Positions 28,712 to 37,701 of a stretch of DNA of 64,000 nt are shown one piece after another. A program made the position numbers and the translations under genes. A model generated the notes under the pieces. The model saw only the letters and a program-made list of their open reading frames with translations, ran no database searches and was not told where the DNA came from. The stretch is from NCBI GenBank assembly GCA_017308575.1, contig JAFKEQ010000002.1, positions 250,832-314,831 on the forward strand. Direction: 5' to 3'. Source of the DNA: Afipia sp. GTDB lineage: Bacteria; Pseudomonadota; Alphaproteobacteria; Rhizobiales; Xanthobacteraceae. Each line of letters begins with the position of its first letter. Positions within the stretch are counted from its first letter, which is position 1.

Positions 28712-29545
28712 ATGGCTGAAATTCCCGCCGCATGTCTGATCGGCTGGCCGGCGGCGCATTCGCGCTCACCGCTGATTCACAAATACTGGTTGAAGTCGTT
28801 CGGCATCGACGGCGATTATCGCATCGAGGCGGTGGAGCCTGCCGCCTTCGCGAATTTCATCCGCGATCTTGCCGCGCGCGGCTACAGGGGCGCGAATGTC
28901 ACCATTCCGCACAAGGAGCAGGCGCTGGCCTGCGCGCTGCCAGATGCGCGCGCGCGGATGGTGGGCGCGGCCAACACGCTGTTCTTCGACAACGACGGCG
29001 AACTGCGCTCCACCAACACCGATGTTGAAGGCTTCATCGGCAATCTCGACGCCAGTGCGCCCGGATGGGACACCGCTGAAGACGTGCTGGTGCTGGGCGC
29101 GGGCGGATCGTCCCGCGCGGTGATCTTCGGCCTGATCGAACGCGGCATCCAGCGTGTGCATCTGGCCAACAGAACCGCTGCACGCACGCGGGCGCTGGCC
29201 GATCAGTTCGGCGCACAGGTGCAGCCGCTGGCATGGGATGCCATCGATACGGTCCTGCCGCGCGTGGGACTTCTGGTGAATACGACGTCGCTCGGCATGA
29301 AGGGCCAACCGCCGCTCGCCGTCGATGTAACGCTGCTGCCGCCGACGGCGACGGTCGCCGATCTTGTTTATGTGCCGCTGGAGACCGATCTTCTGAAAGC
29401 GGCGAAAGCGCGCGGCCTCAAAACCGCCGATGGTCTCGGTATGCTGCTGCATCAGGCCGTGCGCGGATTCGAACTGTGGTTCGGCAAGCGGCCGGTGGTC
29501 ACACCCGAACTGCGCGCGCTGGTCGAAGCGGATCTGGTGAAGTAG
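28712..29545 (+). CDS. aroE: Shikimate dehydrogenase
   Basis: A 277-residue NADP-dependent enzyme of the shikimate pathway, reducing 3-dehydroshikimate to shikimate. Substrate-binding residues are in AHSRSP (15-20), the catalytic Lys68 in NVTIPHKE, and Asp104 in STNTDVEG. The nucleotide-binding loop is GAGGSSRA (129-136), followed by LANRT. The C-terminal GLGMLLHQAVRGFELW helix is typical. It starts 27 bases after the SulP stop and may share its transcript. Confidence 0.96.
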   Translation: MAEIPAACLIGWPAAHSRSPLIHKYWLKSFGIDGDYRIEAVEPAAFANFIRDLAARGYRGANVTIPHKEQALACALPDARARMVGAANTLFFDNDGELRSTNTDVEGFIGNLDASAPGWDTAEDVLVLGAGGSSRAVIFGLIERGIQRVHLANRTAARTRALADQFGAQVQPLAWDAIDTVLPRVGLLVNTTSLGMKGQPPLAVDVTLLPPTATVADLVYVPLETDLLKAAKARGLKTADGLGMLLHQAVRGFELWFGKRPVVTPELRALVEADLVK

Positions 29546-29576
29546 TCTGCTTGCAGATGTGACAACGTCGTCGCGT

Positions 29577-29655
29577 CGTCATTGCGAGCGAAGCGAAGCA
29601 ATCCACTCCTTTTGATGTCATGGATTGCTTCGTCGCTACGCTCCTCGCAATGACG
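29577..29655. repeat. Palindromic repeat, CGTCATTGCGAGCGAAGC family, copy 1
   Basis: Left arm CGTCATTGCGAGCGAAGCGA followed by AGCAATCC; right arm GGATTGCTTCGTCGC then CTCCTCGCAATGACG. About 79 bases, able to form one long hairpin. Other copies are at 35419-35554, 46302-46385 and 52184-52252. Confidence 0.8.
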
Positions 29656-29685
29656 ATATCAATACGCTTGGAATAAGGATCAGCC

Positions 29686-29988
29686 TTGAACCGAACCGGA
29701 AAAATCATTGTCGTTGTCGCGCTGGTGCTGGTGGCGATCAGCGCGGTCATGAGCTATCGCGGCACGCAGGGGTTCAATCCTGTCGAGATCGACGCCATCA
29801 AGCAGCAGATCACCGACGATTTCACGGCGAAGAAGATGACCGTGACCGAGGTCAGCATGCTGCGACGCGCGCCGCACGAACTCGCCGGTTATGTGAAATT
29901 CAAGACACCGGGATCGGACGAGGTTCAGCAGAAGCCGTGTACCGCGGTCATGGCGGCGGACAAGACGACATCCTGGAACTGCCAGTAA
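29686..29988 (+). CDS. Membrane-anchored or secreted hypothetical protein
   Basis: A 100-residue protein with an N-terminal hydrophobic helix (IIVVVALVLVAISAVMS, residues 7-23) and a polar domain containing two cysteines (KPCTAVM and the penultimate-region WNCQ end). The TTG at 29686 is taken as start because AAGGA lies seven bases upstream. It is probably periplasmic, tethered to the inner membrane. No family was recognised. Confidence 0.6.
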   Translation: MNRTGKIIVVVALVLVAISAVMSYRGTQGFNPVEIDAIKQQITDDFTAKKMTVTEVSMLRRAPHELAGYVKFKTPGSDEVQQKPCTAVMAADKTTSWNCQ

Positions 29989-30084
29989 AGAGCTGCCAGT
30001 AAACTGCCGGTCACGGCTGCGTGACAGGCGAAATAATCCGGCATCGCGAACGTAAGTCAGGTGGGGCCTTCTGGAGACACCACC

Positions 30085-30717
30085 ATGATCAACACGCGTT
30101 CTGTATTCATTCGTGCGGCTGCGTTGTCGCTGCAATTTCTGTTCTGCTCTCATGCGCTGGCGCAGCAACCACCTGTCAGCAGCACCTTGAAGGTGCGCGG
30201 CACCGTGGAGAGCCTCGATGGCGAGACGCTGCGGGTCAAGTCGCGCGACGGCGCGGAGATGATGCTTCATCTGCCCGCGAATGTCGGCGTGGCCGGCGTT
30301 GCCAAGATGTCGCTCTCCGACGTCAAGGTCGGCTCCTATATCGGCGTCACATCGGTGCCGGGTGACGACGGCAGCCAGAAGGCGATCGAGGTGCATGTGT
30401 TTCCGGGAGCGATGCGCGGCGTCGGCGATGGCACGCAGCCATGGGACCTGAAGCCCAAAAGCAGTATGACCAACGGTGCGGTGGACCAGCGCACCGTCGC
30501 GGGAAATGACGGTCACACGCTGACGGTGAAATACAAGGGTGGCGAGCGGAAGGTCTTGGTGACGCCGGACACGGCTGTTGTGACCTTCGTTCCGGCGACG
30601 CGCCCCGAGATCAAGGCCGGCACGCCGGTGTTCGCGATCGCGATCAAGAAACCTGACGGCACGCTGGATGCCTCGCGCGTGTCCATCGGCCGCGATGGCG
30701 TTGCTCCGCCGATGTGA
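30085..30717 (+). CDS. Periplasmic hypothetical protein, beta-rich
   Basis: A 210-residue exported protein with a signal peptide ending ALAQQ. The mature part has two similar segments, LKVRGTVESLDGETLRVKSR and the later HTLTVKYKGGERKVLV, suggesting a small beta-barrel repeat of the DUF5666 type. That relation is a guess from pattern. A weak GGAGACACC ribosome binding site precedes the ATG. It is convergent with the lldD-like gene. Confidence 0.65.
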   Translation: MINTRSVFIRAAALSLQFLFCSHALAQQPPVSSTLKVRGTVESLDGETLRVKSRDGAEMMLHLPANVGVAGVAKMSLSDVKVGSYIGVTSVPGDDGSQKAIEVHVFPGAMRGVGDGTQPWDLKPKSSMTNGAVDQRTVAGNDGHTLTVKYKGGERKVLVTPDTAVVTFVPATRPEIKAGTPVFAIAIKKPDGTLDASRVSIGRDGVAPPM

Positions 30718-30725
30718 GCGAAGCC

Positions 30726-30751
30726 TTCCCTCTCCCGCAAGGGAGAGGGAA
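30726..30751. terminator. Hairpin between convergent genes, CCCTCTCCC/GGGAGAGGG
   Basis: A perfect 11-base stem with loop GCAA lies between two convergent genes, only nine bases before the lldD-like stop. No T-run follows on either strand. It is also the core of the CTCTCCCC repeat family seen at 34033, 40060 and 54679. Confidence 0.5.
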
Positions 30752-30760
30752 GATAAAACG

Positions 30761-31936
30761 TCAATTGCGCGGGCTGCTCACCGCATTGGTCTGCAGGTGA
30801 TCCGTCAGCACGTGGCGGTCGATCTCGCTGATGCGGTTGATGCCCGTGAGGCCCATGGTGGTGCTCAGCTCCTTGCCGATCAGGTCCAGCGCCAGTTCGA
30901 CGCCTGCCTGTCCGCCGGCCCCGAGGCCATAGATATAGGCGCGGCCGATCATGCAGGACTTCGCGCCGAGCGCGAGTGCACGCATCACGTCCTGCCCGGT
31001 GCGGATGCCGCCGTCGAACATGATTTCGGTCTGCGCGCCGACATCCTGCACGATCTCCTGCAATACCGAGATGGACGATGGTGCGCCGTCAAGCTGACGC
31101 CCGCCATGGTTCGAGACCACGATGGCTTGCGCGCCGGCCTTCACAGCTTCACGCGCGTCGACGATGTCGAGGATGCCCTTGATGATGAGCTTGCCGGGCC
31201 AGATCGAGCGAATCCACTCGACGTCTTTCCAGTTCAGCGACTGGTCGAACTGCGCCGCAACCCACTCGGAGGTTGAACCAAGATCGCCCGCGCCTTTCAC
31301 ATGGCCGGTGATGTTGCCGAAATTCCGGCTCTTGCCCTTGAGCATTCCCATGACCCAGCTTGGCTTGGTCGCGAAGTCGATCAGGTTTCTCAGCGTCGCG
31401 AGTTTGGGCGGCACGGTCAGGCCGTTCTTGACGTCGGCGTGGCGCTGGCCGAGCACCTGCAGATCGACCGTGAGCACCAGCGCGCTGCATTTCGCGGCGA
31501 TGGCGCGCTCGATCAGCGATTTCGCGAAGCCCCGGTCCTTCATCATGTAGAGTTGGAACCAGAAGGGCTTGTCTACATTCGCGGCAACATCCTCGATCGA
31601 GCAGATCGACATGGTGGACAGGGTGTAGGGAATGCCCACCTTCTGCGCGGCGCGGCAGGCGTAGATTTCGCCGTCCATGTACTGAAGTCCGCCCGAGCCG
31701 ATCGGCGCCAGGATCAGCGGCATCGCAGCCGTCTCGCCGAGGATGGTGGTGTCGAGTTGCCGGTTTGAGATGTCGACGAGGATGCGCTGGCGAAACTTGA
31801 ATTTCTGCATGTCGCTGATATTGGCGCGCAGGGTTTCTTCCGCGTAGGAGCCGCCGTCCACATAATCGAAGAAGGGCTTCGGCACGCGGCGCTTGTGGAT
31901 CAGCCGCAGGTCTTCGATGCAGGTAATGGTCTTCAT
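30761..31936 (-). CDS. FMN-dependent alpha-hydroxy-acid dehydrogenase (L-lactate dehydrogenase-like)
   Basis: A 391-residue FMN TIM-barrel enzyme of the lactate/glycolate/mandelate oxidoreductase family. The N-terminus includes RVPKPFFDYVDGGSYAEET (18-36), followed by APIGSGGLQY, LTVDLQVLGQRHADV and the active-site motif SNHGGRQLDGAPSS with catalytic His277. FDGGIRTGQDVMRALALGA is the phosphate-binding end. The substrate could be L-lactate or another 2-hydroxy acid. The frame extends upstream without a stop, but those residues are a shadow of two small plus-strand genes. Confidence 0.88.
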   Translation of the reverse strand: MKTITCIEDLRLIHKRRVPKPFFDYVDGGSYAEETLRANISDMQKFKFRQRILVDISNRQLDTTILGETAAMPLILAPIGSGGLQYMDGEIYACRAAQKVGIPYTLSTMSICSIEDVAANVDKPFWFQLYMMKDRGFAKSLIERAIAAKCSALVLTVDLQVLGQRHADVKNGLTVPPKLATLRNLIDFATKPSWVMGMLKGKSRNFGNITGHVKGAGDLGSTSEWVAAQFDQSLNWKDVEWIRSIWPGKLIIKGILDIVDAREAVKAGAQAIVVSNHGGRQLDGAPSSISVLQEIVQDVGAQTEIMFDGGIRTGQDVMRALALGAKSCMIGRAYIYGLGAGGQAGVELALDLIGKELSTTMGLTGINRISEIDRHVLTDHLQTNAVSSPRN

Positions 31937-32023
31937 AGACGCGTCCTCATTGAACTTTTTGTTCCCGCAATCATCTATCATGGTTGAGGCGCATGCAAAC
32001 ATCGCCACGCGGGGAGACCTGTG

Positions 32024-32188
32024 ATGACCACGAAAAAGGCCGATCCGGAAGCCGTCAAAAAGGCGGAAGCTGAGAAGCGCAGGCTGGATGAGGAGCTTAA
32101 CGAGGCACTGGAAGATACCTTTCCGGCCTCCGATCCGGTCAAGCTGACCCAGCCCGATCCGCATCCCGAGCCCACCCCCGAGGACTGA
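32024..32188 (+). CDS. Small FPASDPV-motif protein A
   Basis: A 54-residue acidic/basic protein: a charged helix (EAVKKAEAEKRRLDEELNEA), then LEDTFPASDPVKLTQP and a Pro/Glu tail. A GGGGAG ribosome binding site stands seven bases before the ATG. The FPASDPV block is shared with the next gene, making them a tandem paralogous pair. The motif occurs at the end of many small alphaproteobacterial proteins without known function. It is divergent from the lldD-like gene. Confidence 0.6.
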   Translation: MTTKKADPEAVKKAEAEKRRLDEELNEALEDTFPASDPVKLTQPDPHPEPTPED

Positions 32189-32191
32189 TAG

Positions 32192-32467
<276 letters not shown>

Positions 32468-32523
32468 GGCCGGTCCGGCTTGTCCGATTCTCGATAAAAT
32501 CAAGTTTTTTCAGTGAATTACAG

Positions 32524-32545
32524 CCGCCGCCCGCAGGGGCGGCGG
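32524..32545. other. GC-rich hairpin downstream of small protein B
   Basis: CCGCCGCCC pairs with GGGCGGCGG across a four-base loop. It lies 57 bases after the small protein B stop and 130 bases before glmM. There is no adjoining T-run, so it may be a transcript-end or processing structure rather than a classical terminator. Confidence 0.35.
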
Positions 32546-32674
32546 TAATGATTCATCATATTTTTTGAAGGCTTCCCCGCCGCGGAGGCTTTATAACGGC
32601 CTCTGCGCTAAACTGGAGCGCTCGCCAGAGTCGCATGGGCATTTTGAGCCGCGACCGGCAGGGCAGGGGAATTC

Positions 32675-34024
32675 ATGGTTCGCAAATATTTCGGCACCGA
32701 CGGCATTCGCGGCCGCGCCAACAGTCTCATCACGCCCGAACTGGCCCTCAAGGTCGGTCAGGCGGCAGGCCTCGCATTCCAGCGCGGTGAGCATCGCCAT
32801 CGCGTGGTGATCGGCAAGGATACTCGCCTGTCGGGCTACATGATCGAGAACGCGCTGGTCGCGGGCTTCACCTCGGTCGGCATGGACGTGCTGTTGCTCG
32901 GCCCGATGCCGACGCCGGCAGTCGCGATGCTGACCAAGTCCATGCGCGCCGACCTCGGCGTGATGATTTCCGCCTCGCATAACCTGTTCGACGACAACGG
33001 CATCAAGCTGTTCGGCCCGCAAGGCTTCAAGCTGTCCGACGAGGTCGAGGCGCAAATCGAACAGTTGATGGACGAGAATCTCGACCGGCGGCTGGCCGAA
33101 AGCGCCAGCCTCGGCCGCGCCCGCCGCATCGACGGCGTTCATGACCGCTATATCGAATTCGCCAAGCGCACCCTGCCGCGCGATCTCAGCCTGGAGGGGC
33201 TGCGCGTGGTGCTCGATTGCGCCAACGGCGCGGCCTACAAGGTGGTGCCGGAAGCGTTGTGGGAGCTTGGCGCGGACGTCGTGTCGATCGGCGTCGAACC
33301 CGATGGCTTCAACATCAACAAGGATTGCGGCTCGACCTCGCCGGAAGCGCTGTCGCGCAAGGTGCGCGAGATGCGCGCCGATATCGGCATCGCGCTCGAC
33401 GGCGACGCCGATCGCGTCATCATCACCGACGAGCGCGGCCATCTGGTCGACGGCGACCAGTTGCTGGCCGTGATCGCGCAGAGCTGGAAGGACGACGGGC
33501 GGCTCGCCAAGCCGGGCATCGTCGCCACCGTGATGTCCAATCTCGGCCTCGAACGCTATCTCGCGGAGCAGGGCATCGAACTGCTGCGCACGCCGGTCGG
33601 AGACCGCTACGTGCTCGAGCAGATGCTGAAGGGCGGCTACAATCTCGGCGGCGAGCCGTCCGGTCACATCATCATGTCGGACTTCGCCACCACCGGCGAC
33701 GGCTTTGTCGCCGCGCTGCAGGTGCTGGCCGTGGTCCAGCGCCTCGGCCGCCCGGTCTCGGAAGTCTGCCACCGTTTCGAGCCGATGCCGCAGATCCTCA
33801 AGAACGTGCGCTATCGCAGCGGCAAGCCGCTCGATAATCCGCAGGTCAAATCCGCGATTGTCGATGCCGAGAAGCGGCTGAACGGCAGCGGCCGGCTGTT
33901 GATCCGCCCGAGCGGCACCGAACCCGTGATCCGCGTGATGGGCGAGGGCAGCGACCGCGACCTGGTCGAGGAAGCGGTCGACATGATCGTTTCGGCGCTC
34001 GGCACGGCGTCGGCGGCGGCGTGA
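32675..34024 (+). CDS. glmM: Phosphoglucosamine mutase
   Basis: A 449-residue alpha-D-phosphohexomutase converting glucosamine-6-phosphate to glucosamine-1-phosphate for peptidoglycan and LPS synthesis. The start [16 protein letters not shown] is diagnostic of GlmM. The phosphoserine is Ser101 in ISASHN, the magnesium loop is DGDADR, the sugar loop is GGEPSGH, and the phosphate-binding loop is [12 protein letters not shown]. Length matches the family. No ftsH or folP neighbour is present, unlike in E. coli. Confidence 0.97.
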   Translation: MVRKYFGTDGIRGRANSLITPELALKVGQAAGLAFQRGEHRHRVVIGKDTRLSGYMIENALVAGFTSVGMDVLLLGPMPTPAVAMLTKSMRADLGVMISASHNLFDDNGIKLFGPQGFKLSDEVEAQIEQLMDENLDRRLAESASLGRARRIDGVHDRYIEFAKRTLPRDLSLEGLRVVLDCANGAAYKVVPEALWELGADVVSIGVEPDGFNINKDCGSTSPEALSRKVREMRADIGIALDGDADRVIITDERGHLVDGDQLLAVIAQSWKDDGRLAKPGIVATVMSNLGLERYLAEQGIELLRTPVGDRYVLEQMLKGGYNLGGEPSGHIIMSDFATTGDGFVAALQVLAVVQRLGRPVSEVCHRFEPMPQILKNVRYRSGKPLDNPQVKSAIVDAEKRLNGSGRLLIRPSGTEPVIRVMGEGSDRDLVEEAVDMIVSALGTASAAA

Positions 34025-34032
34025 TTTTCTTT

Positions 34033-34063
34033 CACCTCTCCCCGTAAGAACGGGGCGAGGGGG
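34033..34063. repeat. Palindromic repeat, CACCTCTCCCCG family, short copy
   Basis: CACCTCTCCCCGTAAGAACG continuing into GGGCGAGG, a hairpin closed by a GTAAGAAC loop directly after the glmM stop. A longer version is at 40060-40233. Confidence 0.55.
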
Positions 34064-34164
34064 TTACAATCCGGCACATCAGCCATGGTCAATTGCCTCT
34101 GGTGACGCCGGGGCCGAATTTGTATCAGGTCGCAACTGATCGATTTCATCGCCGGAACTTTGCC

Positions 34165-35406
34165 GTGAACAAGCCCGTTATCCTGTCCGAAGATACGCTC
34201 GCCGCGCCCATCGTGGTGGATACGCCCGCGCCGCCGCCGGTGGCCAAGCCTGCCTTTGCCATCATCGGCGCGATCAGCTTTTCGCATCTGCTGAACGATC
34301 TGATGCAGTCGCTGATTCCTTCGGTCTATCCGATCCTGAAGGACAACTACGCGCTCGACTTCGGCCAGATCGGCATGATCACGCTGGCCTTCATGTTCAC
34401 GTCGTCGATGCTGCAGCCGCTGGTCGGCGCGTACACCGACAAGTATCCGAAGCCGTTCTCGCTGGCGCTCGGCATGGGCTTCACCTTCGCCGGACTGATC
34501 CTGCTCAGCGTCGCGCATCACTACTGGACTATTCTGGTCGCGGCAGCGCTGGTCGGCACGGGCTCGGCGGTCTTCCATCCTGAATCCTCGCGCATCGCGC
34601 GGATGGCCTCCGGCGGACGCGTCGGCATGGCGCAGTCGGTGTTTCAGGTCGGCGGCAATCTCGGCACCGCCATCGGCCCGGTTCTCGCGGCGCTGATCAT
34701 CGTGCCGTTCGGCCAGCCGAGCATCGCGTGGTTCTCGCTGGTTGCGGCGCTTGCCATCGTCGTGCTGTGGCGGATCGGCCTCTGGTACAAGCCGCGCGTC
34801 GCGCAGCGTAAAGCCGTCCATGCCGTGATTGCGGAAGAGCGATCGTCCACGCGCACCCTGGTCGCGCTCGGCGTGCTGATGGTGCTGCTGTTCTCCAAGA
34901 CGTTCTATGTCGCGAGCATCAGCAGCTATTACACCTTCTTCCTGATGCAGAAGTTCGGCGTCACCACGCAGGCGTCGCAGATGTATCTGTTCCTGTTCCT
35001 CGGCGCGAGCGCGGTCGGCGTATTCTTCGGTGGTCCGCTGGGCGACCGGTTCGGACGCAAATACGTGATCTGGTTTTCGATCATCGGCGCATTGCCGTTC
35101 ACGCTGGCGCTGCCTTATGTCGGCCTGTTCGGCAGCGCGGTGCTCAGCATCCTGATCGGCTTCATCATCTCGTCGGCGACGCCCGCGATCATCGTCTACG
35201 CGCAGGAACTGATGCCGCATCGTCTCGGCATGATCTCGGGTCTGTTCTACGGCCTCACATTCGGCTTCGGCGGCATCGGCGCTGCGGTGCTCGGCGAACT
35301 CGGTGACCTGAAGGGCATCGACTTCGTCTATCAGGTTTGCGCCTGGCTTCCGGCCATCGGCCTGCTTGCGGTGTTCCTGCCGCAGATCAAGCGCCACAAG
35401 CTCTGA
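34165..35406 (+). CDS. MFS efflux pump, fosmidomycin-resistance (Fsr) type
   Basis: A 413-residue, 12-helix major facilitator. After a short proline-rich N-terminus, the segment GAISFSHLLNDLMQSLIPSV and the following YPILKDNYALDFGQIGM is characteristic of Fsr-type pumps. Other landmarks are GTGSAVFHPESSRIARMASG in helix 4-5 and GGPLGDRFGRK in the central loop. These proteins export fosmidomycin and other small compounds. A GTG start is chosen; upstream TTG/GTG starts add up to 24 residues of doubtful coding quality. Confidence 0.85.
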   Translation: MNKPVILSEDTLAAPIVVDTPAPPPVAKPAFAIIGAISFSHLLNDLMQSLIPSVYPILKDNYALDFGQIGMITLAFMFTSSMLQPLVGAYTDKYPKPFSLALGMGFTFAGLILLSVAHHYWTILVAAALVGTGSAVFHPESSRIARMASGGRVGMAQSVFQVGGNLGTAIGPVLAALIIVPFGQPSIAWFSLVAALAIVVLWRIGLWYKPRVAQRKAVHAVIAEERSSTRTLVALGVLMVLLFSKTFYVASISSYYTFFLMQKFGVTTQASQMYLFLFLGASAVGVFFGGPLGDRFGRKYVIWFSIIGALPFTLALPYVGLFGSAVLSILIGFIISSATPAIIVYAQELMPHRLGMISGLFYGLTFGFGGIGAAVLGELGDLKGIDFVYQVCAWLPAIGLLAVFLPQIKRHKL

Positions 35407-35418
35407 GATTTTTCTTCT

Positions 35419-35554
35419 CGTCATTGCGAGGAGACATTAGCGCGTCTTCGGCGCGCTAATGGCGACGAAGCAATCCATCTTTTTAAGAGTGGATTGCTTC
35501 GCTGAGTTTATCATCGGGCGGCGCCTTGCGCCGACCCGTTGGCTCGCAATGACG
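35419..35554. repeat. Palindromic repeat, CGTCATTGCGAG family, copy 2 with insertions
   Basis: The outer arms CGTCATTGCGAG and CTCGCAATGACG and inner arms GCGACGAAGCAATCC and GGATTGCTTCGC match the family, but each side carries an extra hairpin: TTAGCGCGTCTTCGGCGCGCTAA-like on the left and GGCGCCTTGCGCC-like on the right. It is 136 bases long, nearly twice the other copies. Confidence 0.75.
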
Positions 35555-35671
35555 AAAGACTTGAGCGCCGATCCCGTTATCGCGTCAGCATTGCTGACTC
35601 ATTCATCAATACATCGTTAGGACTTGCGGCGCGCGAGGCCTTGCGCGTTGTGTAAATTTTTACCGTTCCGC

Positions 35672-35722
35672 TTAAGCCAGATTAAAAATCGCGGTTAAGA
35701 ATTAGGGTTAAGTGGCGCTTAA
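35672..35722. promoter_or_regulatory. TTAA-rich cluster with a CtrA-like site
   Basis: Four TTAA tetramers in 40 bases followed by a fifth, including TTAAGTGGCGCTTAA (35708-35722), an exact match to the TTAA-N7-TTAA binding pattern of the alphaproteobacterial cell-cycle regulator CtrA. It lies about 80 bases ahead of the outer-membrane protein start. Binding is inferred from the motif only. Confidence 0.4.
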
Positions 35723-35799
35723 ACATTTGGTGCCATGGTCCGTCCATGAGTTTTGAGCGTGAGGCTTTTGTTTGCCTCACCGGCGAAAGGACCGGACCA

Positions 35800-36627
35800 A
35801 TGCGTACTCTGAAGAATTTTCTGGCCGCCGGCGCGGCGTCGTTGATTTCCACGGCGGCCCTCGCCGCCGATCTTCCCATGCCGCCGCCTTACATTCCGCC
35901 TCCGGTCCAGGACTTCGGCGGCTGGTACCTGCGTGGCGATATCGGTCTCAGCAACCAGCGCATCAAGGAACGGCATTATTCCCGCTATGATACCGATCTG
36001 GTCCCTGGGTCGCTGAACCAGACCACCGACTTCAAATCGGCGGGCATCTTCGGCATCGGTGCGGGCTACCAGTTCAACTCGTGGTTTCGCGCGGACGTGA
36101 CGGGCGAATATCGCGCCAAGTCGAACTACACCGGGCGGGATACTTTCATAGCCAATGGGCCTCCCCCAGGCGCCGGTTCAGATAACTACACCGGCCACAA
36201 GTCGGAATGGCTTTTCCTCGCCAACGCCTATGCCGATCTCGGCACGTGGTGGTGCATCACCCCGTTCGTCGGCGCGGGCATCGGCGCGGCGCGCGTCACA
36301 CTCGGCGGCTTCAACGATTATCTCGACAATGGCACTCTGACCGGCGTCGCGGCCGACAATTCAAAATGGAATTTCGCGTGGGCCCTGCACGCGGGCCTTG
36401 CCTACAAGATCTCGCCGAGCTGGACGATGGAGCTGGCCTATCGCTACGTCGATATGGGCAATGGCGCGACGGGCATCCTCTACAATACGGACGGAAGCAC
36501 GATCAATCAGGCCATGGACTTCCGGCACATCACCTCTCACGACGTGAAGCTCGGCGTGCGCTGGGCGATCGACCCGGTGCCGTCTTACGCGCCGCCGATG
36601 CTGCCTCCGCTCATCCGCAAGGGCTGA
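35800..36627 (+). CDS. Outer-membrane beta-barrel protein
   Basis: A 275-residue exported protein of the small eight-strand-type OMP family common in Rhizobiales. The signal peptide ends STAALA, followed by a proline-rich linker (PMPPPYIPPPV) and alternating beta segments such as GGWYLRGDIGLS, FGIGAGYQFNSWFRADV, TPFVGAGIGAARVTLGGF and SWTMELAYRYVDMG, ending VKLGVRWAID. It probably provides membrane structure or immune-surface functions rather than a specific pore. A strong terminator follows. Confidence 0.87.
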   Translation: MRTLKNFLAAGAASLISTAALAADLPMPPPYIPPPVQDFGGWYLRGDIGLSNQRIKERHYSRYDTDLVPGSLNQTTDFKSAGIFGIGAGYQFNSWFRADVTGEYRAKSNYTGRDTFIANGPPPGAGSDNYTGHKSEWLFLANAYADLGTWWCITPFVGAGIGAARVTLGGFNDYLDNGTLTGVAADNSKWNFAWALHAGLAYKISPSWTMELAYRYVDMGNGATGILYNTDGSTINQAMDFRHITSHDVKLGVRWAIDPVPSYAPPMLPPLIRKG

Positions 36628-36658
36628 TCGGACCTTTCTCTTCTTCTCTCAACTTCAG

Positions 36659-36689
36659 CGGCGCGGAATTTTCCGCGCCGTTTTCTTTT
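36659..36689 (+). terminator. Intrinsic terminator after the first OMP gene
   Basis: A perfect 10-base stem CGGCGCGGAA / TTCCGCGCCG with a two-base loop, then TTTTCTTTT. Confidence 0.9.
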
Positions 36690-36717
36690 GCGTGAAGGGG
36701 AGCGGAGCAACGGTTGG

Positions 36718-36751
36718 TTAAGGTTAACGCGGCATGATCGAACGTAGTTAA
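36718..36751. promoter_or_regulatory. TTAA cluster ahead of the second OMP gene
   Basis: TTAAGGTTAAC at 36718-36728 plus another TTAA at 36748-36751, 24-57 bases before the start codon. It echoes the TTAA-rich region before the first OMP gene and includes a TTAAC half-site of CtrA type, though no exact N7 spacing. Confidence 0.3.
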
Positions 36752-36774
36752 GCGTTGATGACGGAGTACCTGTG

Positions 36775-37611
36775 ATGCGTCGGATTGTGTTGGCGATAGG
36801 TCTGGCTGCGGTGGCGCAAGGAGCGCAGGCTGCGGACCTGCCGGATCTGAGTGATCTTCCGATCCTGCGCGGCGGGTTCTCCGGCGAAACGCCTCCGGCC
36901 CGATGGGAAGGCTACTATGTCGGCGGGCAGGCGGCCTATGGCTCCGCTGACATGAACTTCTCGGGATCGAACGATGCGCTGATTGCGCGGGCGCTTGGTC
37001 CGAACAACATCATCACCGGCACCGCCCAGTCGGTCGGCGGTGCATTCGGCAAGCTCACGACACATCAGGCGGCGTTCGGCGGCTTTGCCGGCTACAACGG
37101 CCAATGGGATGACGTCGTTCTCGGCGTTGAAGCCAATTACATGCATGGCAATTTCAAGGGGTCGTCAACGGTTGCGCCAGTGCCGCTGACCTATGTTACG
37201 CCGTTCTCCGACGGTAATTATCACACCATCGGACTGAACTCATCGCGCACCGTGTCCATTACGGACGTGGGGACCATTCGGGCGCGAGCTGGTTACGCCG
37301 TCGGCAACTTCCTTCCTTATGTCTTCGGTGGTTTTGCACTCGGGCGCGCCGATATTTCCAGCAACGTGACCATCACCGACAGATCAGCCGCCACCTTGGC
37401 AGATTCACCGAGCGCGCCCGCCACGGTCTATACCGCGACGGACGGCATTAGCGGCAAGATGCTTTACGGCTACACTGCGGGACTGGGTACTGAAGCGATG
37501 CTGTTCGGCAATATCTTCGCGCGCGCTGAGTGGGAGTACGTCCGCTTCGTCAACGCTGGTGCCGACGTCAACATCAACACCGTGCGCGGCGGTCTCGGCT
37601 ACAAATTCTGA
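36775..37611 (+). CDS. Outer-membrane beta-barrel protein
   Basis: A 278-residue exported beta-barrel with signal peptide ending GAQA. Barrel strands include WEGYYVGGQAAYGSAD, AAFGGFAGYNGQWDDVVLGV then EANYMHG, TIRARAGYAVGNFLPYVFGG and the final VRGGLGYKF, whose C-terminal Phe is the usual assembly signal. It is of the same broad family as the gene 147 bases upstream, but not a close copy. It is flanked by terminators on both sides, so it is monocistronic. Confidence 0.87.
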   Translation: MRRIVLAIGLAAVAQGAQAADLPDLSDLPILRGGFSGETPPARWEGYYVGGQAAYGSADMNFSGSNDALIARALGPNNIITGTAQSVGGAFGKLTTHQAAFGGFAGYNGQWDDVVLGVEANYMHGNFKGSSTVAPVPLTYVTPFSDGNYHTIGLNSSRTVSITDVGTIRARAGYAVGNFLPYVFGGFALGRADISSNVTITDRSAATLADSPSAPATVYTATDGISGKMLYGYTAGLGTEAMLFGNIFARAEWEYVRFVNAGADVNINTVRGGLGYKF

Positions 37612-37636
37612 TCCATCTTTTATCCGAAACGTCTCG

Positions 37637-37665
37637 CGGCCCCCGTCGTTGACAGGGGCCGTTTT
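37637..37665 (+). terminator. Intrinsic terminator after the second OMP gene
   Basis: CGGCCCC (37637-37643) pairs with GGGGCCG (37655-37661), followed by TTTT. Confidence 0.8.
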
Positions 37666-37701
37666 GCCTGTTGGGCTGGCGGCGGCAGCAGGAGGCGGCG
37701 C

